From positions 53,572-117,571 of the forward strand of contig NZ_JAAQPI010000018.1 in NCBI RefSeq assembly GCF_011683955.1: DNA of 64,000 nucleotides. The letters run 5' to 3'. Position numbers and translations under genes: made by a program. The notes beneath the pieces are model-generated. The model was given only the letters and a program-made list of their open reading frames with translations. It had not been told where the DNA came from and did no database searches. The first letter of the stretch is position 1; every line of letters begins with the position of its first letter. Source of the DNA: Pseudomaricurvus alkylphenolicus (GTDB lineage Bacteria; Pseudomonadota; Gammaproteobacteria; Pseudomonadales; Cellvibrionaceae). Positions 59,258 to 64,000 of the stretch are shown here, piece after piece.

Positions 59258-59701
59258 TTACTTCAGTTTTAGGCCGCGCCGCAGTGCTTCCATATCGTCC
59301 TTTTTAATTTCTCGTGAGCGTGGCCCATCTGTTAACATTGCGCATGCGTGAAAAGTGCCTGAATAGCTACGCAGGTCTACGGGCACGCCGGCTTGCATCA
59401 GTTTATAGGCATATAAAATGCCTTCATCCCTAAGCGGATCAAGGGCCATGGTAGATAGATAGGTCGCCGGCAAGCCCCGTAGCTGTTCAAGAGGCGCGCG
59501 TGCGGGTGCGGCAGTCGCTGGGACAGCGTCTGAACCCTGTTCATTAACATCAAGTAAATAGTGCTTCCAGCTATGGTACGCATTGCCGGAATCCCACATT
59601 GGGGTCTGTGTGAATTCAACCATGCTGGGCGTGTGGAGTGCGAATTCGTAATTCAGCAAGCTATTGGCAATTGAAATAGGCCGTTGCAGTGAGTAACCCA
59701 C
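59258..59701 (-). pseudogene. Truncated alpha/beta hydrolase (HSL family), 3' part
   Basis: C-terminal ~147 codons of a hormone-sensitive-lipase-type hydrolase. The Asp (ALDPLRDEG, ~88-92) and His (SGTFHACAM, His118) of the catalytic triad remain, but the HGGG oxyanion and GDSAGG nucleophile segments are missing. The reading frame joins directly to the end of the transposase at 59653-60738, so the 5' half seems to have been removed when that element inserted. I see no 5' half on the far side of the element. It lies 63 bp upstream of the TonB receptor on the same strand. Confidence 0.85.
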
Positions 59702-60738
59702 TCATAATCGCGGATATCTGTCTCTGGTATTTGGGTTTTCTCAGACTTCTGCAACGGAGTCACACCGTCGAGAGATAAGTGACCACGTACTTCATTAAAG
59801 TATCGTTTGTACTGCTTGAGCTTTCGGGATAGATCCCTCGCATTCCAGAACAGTGTGTGGTCGAGAAACTCTCTCCTGATAGTGCCAATAGCTCGTTCAA
59901 TAAAGGGATGTGAAGTTGGCTCAAAAGGGACGGTCTTTACTTCCTCAATGTCTAGAATCCGAAGGTTCGCCCTCCATTGGCGATAAGTGAAGACCGGATC
60001 GTGGTCGGTGCTGATCCTAGCGGGTGGAGGATGACTTCCCAGTATCTTCTTAAACATCCGACATGCAGTGGCGCCATCGACATCTCCCATATGAATCGCA
60101 AATCCTATGAGCTGTCTGGTGTGGACATCTATCGCAACCATTACCCAATGAGATTTCAAATTAATGGATTCGCAGCGAAAGAGATCGAGGCTCCATAAGC
60201 TGTCCTTGGTCTGAGCTAGAAAAGTGAGCCACGAGGGACCATCGTTATAGGGTGGCTTGTAATATATGGCCAAAATTCGACGTATAACATGCTTATCTAT
60301 ATTGATTCCGAACGCTTGAAGTACTTGCATGGAAATTCGGTCATAGCCCATTCTTGGGTTCTTCTGTTTGATAGCGACGACTAGGCGAATCAATTCGTCG
60401 TCCGGTCCTTTTGGGCCTGGCTTGCTCCTTGATTTCGCGGAAAAGAGTATTCGGTACTTTCTCTTAACCAAGGCCTTGTGAAATCTTAAAATGGTGGCCG
60501 GCTGCACAACAATAGCCAGTTTGGAGAAGCGGCGCCTCGATATCAACTGTGATAGCGCAGCGAAAGCAGTGCGATCTGAAACCGTCAATGTCGGCGATCG
60601 CTTACGGCTGCGAGTCATAACGATGAGCTGCTGTCTCAGCATAAGATTCTCGGCGGCAATCGACTTCAGTCCACCCGGGCGCAGCAGAATAACAACAGAT
60701 CTAATCAGGTAAAACAGGAGTCGGGCTAAGTCACTCAT
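59653..60738 (-). mobile_element. Insertion sequence with single rve-type integrase transposase
   Basis: 361 residues. The N-terminal half is Arg-rich with a helix-turn-helix-like region (RLVVAIKQKNPRMGYDRISMQVLQ); the C-terminal half is an rve DDE core: Asp in SLDLFRCESINL, Asp in RISTDHDPVFTYR and Glu in HPFIERAIGTIRREFLDH. This is like the IS481/IS3-type integrases found as one frame. The last residues (after YEWV) run into the hydrolase gene, so the element ends near 59700. The other end is near 60740-60790. I could not find clear terminal repeats by eye. Confidence 0.8.
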
Positions 60739-60820
60739 ATCACAATTATGGCATGAGTTAGAAATATTGCTTCCGCATTAGATTTCGCACTGGACGGGAC
60801 TTATTGAGTGTTTACAAAGC

Positions 60821-61147
60821 TTAGGCTTTCAGCAAGCGGCGCTGTAGCAGTGTTTGCATATCACGGCGACCATCGGCAACCACCATTACATAAACGTTGT
60901 CGGTAATTACACGGTAAATAATGCGGTAGGGTTTGAAATAGATCTCCCGGTATTCACGTAAACCAATTGCCACGAGTTCCTCGGGGAAAGCGCCTCGGTC
61001 TGGATTTTCAGACAGACTCAAAAAGGCCTCCTCAATTTTGTCGAGAACGTAATCCGCCTTTTCGGTCGCGTCATGGTATTCGATATAGTCGTATAACTCC
61101 TCTAGATCATAGGCGGCGTCATCGGTCAGAAATACTTGGTAACTCAT
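60821..61147 (-). CDS. RelE/ParE-family toxin
   Basis: 108 residues. The fold signature of type II toxins of the RelE/ParE superfamily is seen: YDLEELYDYIEYHDATEKADYVLDKIEEAF, the NPDRGAFPEEL segment, then YREIYFKPYRIIYRVITDNVYVMVVADGRRD near the C-terminus, with conserved Arg and His-like residues. RelE members cut ribosome-bound mRNA and ParE members inhibit gyrase; the sequence does not decide. It overlaps the antitoxin stop by 1 bp. It sits between the rve-type element and the tRNA fragment, in a mobile region. Confidence 0.9.
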   Translation of the reverse strand: MSYQVFLTDDAAYDLEELYDYIEYHDATEKADYVLDKIEEAFLSLSENPDRGAFPEELVAIGLREYREIYFKPYRIIYRVITDNVYVMVVADGRRDMQTLLQRRLLKA

Positions 61148-61422
61148 CAGCGTTTTTTGCTACGGTTGCGAAGCCGCGCTACAGCATCATGGGCAGGCTG
61201 AACCTTACCTTCTTCGATCTGGCGTGTGCCCAGCGCCAGTATTTTCAGCAGCGCCATAGTTTCCTGCGTTTGTTCGTAGCTCTTAACATCCTGTATCACA
61301 GCTTTGGCCTCGCCATTTTGGGTGATGACCATGGGCTCCATTTGAGCAGATAGGTTGCGTATGACTTCTGCGGCGTGTGCCTTCAAGTAACTGATTGGTT
61401 TAATGTGATCTGATAGTTTCAT
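61147..61422 (-). CDS. Phd/YefM-family antitoxin
   Basis: About 91 residues from the ATG at 61422, with GGGAG just upstream; the ATG at 61428 and a longer frame to 61479 are less likely because the promoter ends at about 61437. The N-terminus has the Phd/YefM DNA-binding pattern ISYLKAHAAEVIRNLSAQMEPMVIT and NGEAKAVIQDVKSYE. The C-terminal ~35 residues should bind and block the toxin. Autorepression of the shared promoter is usual in this family. The pair may stabilise the island. Confidence 0.9.
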   Translation of the reverse strand: MKLSDHIKPISYLKAHAAEVIRNLSAQMEPMVITQNGEAKAVIQDVKSYEQTQETMALLKILALGTRQIEEGKVQPAHDAVARLRNRSKKR

Positions 61423-61443
61423 AAGCATCTCCCGAGGGGACCA

Positions 61444-61473
61444 AATATAGTCCGAATACGGGTCTTGAGTCAA
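61444..61473 (-). promoter_or_regulatory. Sigma70-like promoter of the toxin-antitoxin pair
   Basis: On the minus strand TTGACT (61473-61468), 18-base spacer, TATATT (61449-61444). It is 22 bases before the antitoxin ATG at 61422, and both boxes agree with each other in strand and distance. Confidence 0.6.
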
Positions 61474-61658
61474 GCTCAAAGGTATGTGTATGGCGATAGT
61501 GCAAGGGTGAAATGGCTGGGTTGGGAAATCAGGACTGTGCTAGATTTGTGCTAAATCAGGATATCAGTGAACTGTAAGTCATTGATAATTCAAGTACGGT
61601 ATTAAATGAGCAAACGCCGTAAGTTATTGAAAATTAAAGGATTGATATAGTCTGGGTC

Positions 61659-61706
61659 TGGCTACGAACCGAGCGGTCGAAGGTTCGAATCCTTCCGAGT
61701 GCGCCA
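61659..61706 (+). other. 3' fragment of tRNA-Arg(ACG); candidate attachment site
   Basis: Read as ..GGCTACGAACCGAGCGGTC, then a T-arm GAAGGTTCGAATCCTTC and acceptor 3' strand CGAGTGC-G-CCA. This matches the 3' half of bacterial tRNA-Arg with ACG anticodon, including the anticodon loop CTACGAA. No matching 5' half (acceptor GCACTCG) is found upstream in 61480-61658. Such 3' pieces mark att sites of islands using tRNA genes, and a decayed tyrosine recombinase lies next to it. Confidence 0.8.
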
Positions 61707-61884
61707 TCTAAACGAAAAAGGCCCCCTTGCGATGCAAGGGGGCCTTTTTCGTTTATGGGGTGTGCTGGGTTGGTTGAGAACCTTCCCAGGTTCGACCGAT
61801 TGCAAAGCAATCGGGACCGACCGAAGGGAGCCCGTAGGGGCAGAACAGCCCAAAGGCTGTTCTGAGTCCATCCTTCCGAGTGCG
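61689..61884 (+). repeat. Direct repeat pair bracketing several hairpins
   Basis: ATCCTTCCGAGTGCG occurs at 61689-61703 (end of the tRNA fragment) and again at 61870-61884. Between them lie the terminator hairpin, an 8-bp-arm hairpin (CCGATTGC-AAA-GCAATCGG, 61796-61814) and a 10-bp-arm hairpin (CAGAACAGCC-CAAA-GGCTGTTCTG, 61841-61864). Confidence 0.65.
61710..61754. terminator. Strong 21-bp hairpin after the tRNA fragment
   Basis: Arms 61710-61730 and 61734-61754 are perfectly complementary (AAACGAAAAAGGCCCCCTTGC and its reverse complement) around GAT. A-run before and T-run after give a bidirectional rho-independent terminator, as expected just after a tRNA gene. Confidence 0.9.
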
Positions 61885-61920
61885 GGGCGTGGCACTCCGT
61901 GCGAACAAAGACACGAACCC

Positions 61921-62410
61921 CTACACAGATATGTTATGAACACAATCGACGACTGTGCTAATTGGTCGGCGTACACCTTCAAATGACTGGCACGACACGT
62001 GCGCATATCGTTGGACCATTTCCGGTCCCACCCACCCAATTCCTGCAAAACATAGAGCGGCGTACCTTGCTGTATGTGCCAGCTGGTTCAGGTATGCCTC
62101 AGATCGTGCCAACGAAAATCGTCAATACCGGCACGTACCAGAGCATCCCGCCAGGCGCGGGTGTTTGCTTTCTTGATGGAGCAGCCGCGGAACATAAACA
62201 CAAAGTCAGACGATTTTTCCTGCTGCTTGTGTTCTTGTCTCTTCAGCAGCGCCAAGGCATCCGCGTTCAGGGGCACAGGAATCGCTTTACGGGATTTGGA
62301 TTGGTCCGGGTGGATCCAGGCACAAGACCGGTTCATATCCACCTGGGGCCACCGGAGCTGGGTTCTGCTTAATTCGCGTCCTGCGCTAACATCTTGACTC
62401 TTTTATGGAT
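61921..62410 (-). pseudogene. Decayed tyrosine recombinase (phage-type integrase)
   Basis: Only the catalytic half can be read. From right to left on the minus strand: LRWPQVDMNRSCAWIHPDQSKSRKAIPVPLN, FRWHDLRHT (the HxxR pair), a TGA where relatives have Trp, then SWHIQQGTPLYVLQELGGW, a frameshift, GPEMVQRYAHVSC (catalytic Tyr), a second frameshift, and SHLKVYADQLAQS. At least one stop and two frame changes mean it is not active. It points toward the tRNA fragment at 61659-61706, as integrases of tRNA-targeting islands do. Confidence 0.85.
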
Positions 62411-62493
62411 GACCAATGAGCACAATTTCATTCAAAGGTAGGATTTTTCGTCGAGAGATGATCCTTCAGTGTGTACGTTGTGTAATCCCCCGT

Positions 62494-63267
62494 CTATGGT
62501 CGAGCAATTGCGAATTCATCAAATCCATTTTTTCTCAAAATTTCCAAAAGTAACCCTGTTTTTTTTATTTCTTCTATTTTTGTGTCGAGTATTGAAAAGA
62601 TCCTCTTCTTCTTCTTTGGAGGGATACTTTTTCGAACTAGCATATAGTTATATAGAGGATTCCCCCTAGAGAATTGGTGAATTTCCCGTTGCAAATTGAG
62701 AAGACCAATATTTCTTTTGGTAATGAAGGTGGTTCCAATTATAATGTCTACTCTTTTTTCGCTCAGTGCTTTGAGCAGTGACTGATTACTGGGGAAGGGT
62801 TGGGTTGGGCCTGGGTCAAATCCAAGTGCTGCGAAGTAGACTTTTCGAGGTAGAGATAGAGAGCCCACCACATACTTATCCAAGTTGCTTAGGGTTTCTC
62901 TAGAGTGGTTGCTTTCGACAACGCTGTAAAAGCTCTTAGTGGTATTGAGTATTGGCTTATTGTGAGCGTCTAAAATTCCAGGGTAGAGCTTTTCTAGTGC
63001 TTTGTTTGACGACCCAATAAAAATGTCAAGCTTATTGTTTCTTATCTCGGAAAGTCTCCGTAATCCAGGCGGGTGTTCCCTTTTAATGATTTCGAACTCT
63101 GAACCTTCGAATATCGCTTGAATGATATTCTCATTCATTGAAGGCTCCATAGCGTTGAGTTTAGAGGAATTGTAGCCTTTATAGACGGAGTAAATTAAGG
63201 AGTCTGGATAAGCTCCAAATGAAAATAAGACGCATAATAGTAAAGTTGCACAAGCGGTAGCTTTCAC
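62494..63267 (-). CDS. Periplasmic solute-binding protein (SBP_bac_3-like)
   Basis: 257 residues. A signal peptide is visible (MKATACATLLLCVLFSFGAYPDS). The mature part has the type II periplasmic binding pattern: FEIIKREHPPGLRRLSEIRNNKLDIFIGSS and later LLKALSEKRVDIIIGTTFITKRN (RxDxxxG motifs typical of the amino-acid-binding family 3). The C-terminus FSILDTKIEEIKKTGLLLEILRKNG is the usual end helix. No ABC permease or ATPase genes lie beside it, so it may be an orphan or a sensor-like periplasmic protein. It is low in G+C compared with the catabolic genes. Confidence 0.8.
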   Translation of the reverse strand: MKATACATLLLCVLFSFGAYPDSLIYSVYKGYNSSKLNAMEPSMNENIIQAIFEGSEFEIIKREHPPGLRRLSEIRNNKLDIFIGSSNKALEKLYPGILDAHNKPILNTTKSFYSVVESNHSRETLSNLDKYVVGSLSLPRKVYFAALGFDPGPTQPFPSNQSLLKALSEKRVDIIIGTTFITKRNIGLLNLQREIHQFSRGNPLYNYMLVRKSIPPKKKKRIFSILDTKIEEIKKTGLLLEILRKNGFDEFAIARP

Positions 63268-63429
63268 ATTAGTACCAACCTTTAGGCTAGACTACTATTG
63301 TAGCATGAGTGTGGAAAGCCCATGGACTCATGGGCATCCAATGGTTCCCAAAACATTGCTTTTCGCGCTCGACCGGGAGCGACACCTATTGCAGACCATG
63401 CCTGCGTGTTGGCTTATGGAAAAGCTCAA

Positions 63430-63720
63430 TTCCTGAAACCCAAATTCGTAGAACTTTTTCTACTTTATCGAATTTAACCGGAGGGCTGAAATAATGGCCC
63501 TGTGACTTTTCGCAGCGGAGCCGCCGCAAGCACTGAAGCTGAATATCAGATTTGGCTGTTTTCATCGAAGTAGGTAGTTCGCTCGGGGATGAGCCAGTTT
63601 CACACGCCCTGACCACTCCCTTTTAGTGCCAGTGACAAGCGCTGTTTACTACGACGTAGAGCGTTTTCACCAATCAGTGAGTCATCTTCCATTAGCCGAT
63701 TACCTGATCCGCATCATCAG
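63430..63720 (-). pseudogene. Remnant of a PAS/EAL signalling protein
   Basis: Two fragments on the minus strand. Near 63720-63610: GNRLMEDDSLIGENALRRSKQ then RLSLALKGSGQGV and a stop, like the start of a PAS domain in sensor or diguanylate cyclase proteins. Near 63570-63430: LRRLRCEKSQGHYFSPPVKF DKVEKVL, like the end of an EAL phosphodiesterase domain (LGCDxxQGYYFSKP). The middle is missing. The rest of 63268-63935 shows no gene I can support. Confidence 0.55.
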
Positions 63721-63935
63721 CATACCGACGTACCCGAAAATTTCCAATCTACAGTATCAATGACTCGAAATTTATACTGTGAATACTGAGTTACGTGTAC
63801 TGTTGAAACCTGCCAGCCAAGCTGAGGTAAAGCCACTGAAAGTCGTGCGTATCAATTCGGATTTTGATTGCTAAGAGCTGGCCCCCTTCCTTTGAACAGC
63901 TCATCCCCATTCTATAAGTGGATCCACGCCAAGGT

Positions 63936-64000
63936 TTAAGCCACCAGGGAAAGCGGCGTTGTATTGAAGTAAACCTCATCCGGTGTTTTCCGGTCAAGGC
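63936..64000 (-). mobile_element. C-terminal end of an IS3-family OrfB transposase (partial)
   Basis: On the complement the last codons read LDRKTPDEVYFNTTPLSLVA followed by TAA (63938-63936). This is the usual end of IS3-family OrfB proteins (KTPxExYF). The element continues beyond the right edge of the window; its inner end is near 63870. Confidence 0.75.

Noticed and set aside
59700..60790. Terminal inverted repeats of the rve-type element
   Set aside because: ACTCAT-containing stretches at both ends are only loosely alike; not strong enough to set borders.
61659..61706. A complete tRNA gene
   Set aside because: Only the 3' half matches; no 5' acceptor or D-arm in the preceding 180 bp, so it is listed as a fragment.
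1..64000. CRISPR array, rRNA or phage structural genes
   Set aside because: I saw no regular spaced repeats, rRNA segments or phage structural proteins.

Overview
The window looks like part of a Gram-negative, probably gammaproteobacterial, chromosome. Two TonB-dependent receptors, TetR and AraC regulators, Gram-negative style promoters and a tRNA-Arg(ACG) fragment close to the enterobacterial sequence support this; I cannot name the species. Roughly 1-51 kb is one large catabolic supercluster for a polycyclic or isoprenoid-type compound, such as a diterpenoid resin acid, a steroid or a related fused-ring compound. The exact substrate is inference.

Layout. (1) 1-4 kb, minus strand: an HsaA-like flavin-dependent monooxygenase, a TetR regulator, an NTF2-like protein, a partial NAD-binding dehydrogenase and a quinone-reductase-like MDR enzyme. 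(2) 4-8 kb, plus: a CaiC-like acyl-CoA ligase followed by two overlapping Rieske-oxygenase paralogues with complementary defects: the first keeps the [2Fe-2S] ligands but has lost the mononuclear iron site, the second the reverse. (3) 8-17.5 kb: TetR regulators, a CrtI/PYROXD2-like oxidoreductase, an unknown protein with an NTF2-like partner, an AhpD-like protein, an MFS transporter, a cytochrome P450 and a metal-dependent amidohydrolase. (4) 17.5-21.7 kb: a beta-oxidation operon with a two-subunit acyl-CoA dehydrogenase, a crotonase and a third acyl-CoA dehydrogenase. (5) 21.8-24 kb, minus: ferredoxin, SDR and extradiol dioxygenase. (6) 24-28 kb: a TonB receptor and a phosphotransferase-like protein. 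(7) 28-31.5 kb, minus: DUF35 protein, SCP2/Ltp2-type thiolase, SDR and alpha/beta hydrolase. (8) 31.6-50.7 kb: two paralogous Rieske dioxygenase alpha/beta pairs, two FAH-family hydrolases, a second amidohydrolase, a DUF2889 protein, several SDRs, HADH, thiolase, crotonase, a VOC protein, a KstD-like flavoprotein and a second MFS transporter. (9) 50.7-51.2 kb, minus: an HsaB-like flavin reductase.

Working model: a TonB receptor and MFS carriers import the substrate. P450, Rieske enzymes and the flavin monooxygenase hydroxylate it, SDRs and the KstD-like enzyme oxidise it, the extradiol enzyme opens the ring, and FAH, amidohydrolase, CoA ligase, acyl-CoA dehydrogenase, crotonase, HADH and thiolase genes take the fragments to central metabolism. 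Two DNA motifs tie the cluster together: ten copies of ACA-N13-TGT followed by a TAAAT-like box, each before a plus-strand gene, and AATGAC-N6-GTCATT before both the monooxygenase and the flavin reductase 48 kb apart. A perfect FNR/ANR box precedes the second dioxygenase.

From about 51.5 kb the content changes: an SDR plus folE pair, an IS5-family element with a nonsense mutation, two divergent AraC regulators, a second TonB receptor, an alpha/beta hydrolase truncated at an rve-type insertion sequence, a Phd/RelE toxin-antitoxin pair, a 3' tRNA-Arg fragment beside a decayed tyrosine recombinase, a periplasmic binding protein, a PAS/EAL remnant and the edge of an IS3-family element. This reads as the plastic border of a genomic island.
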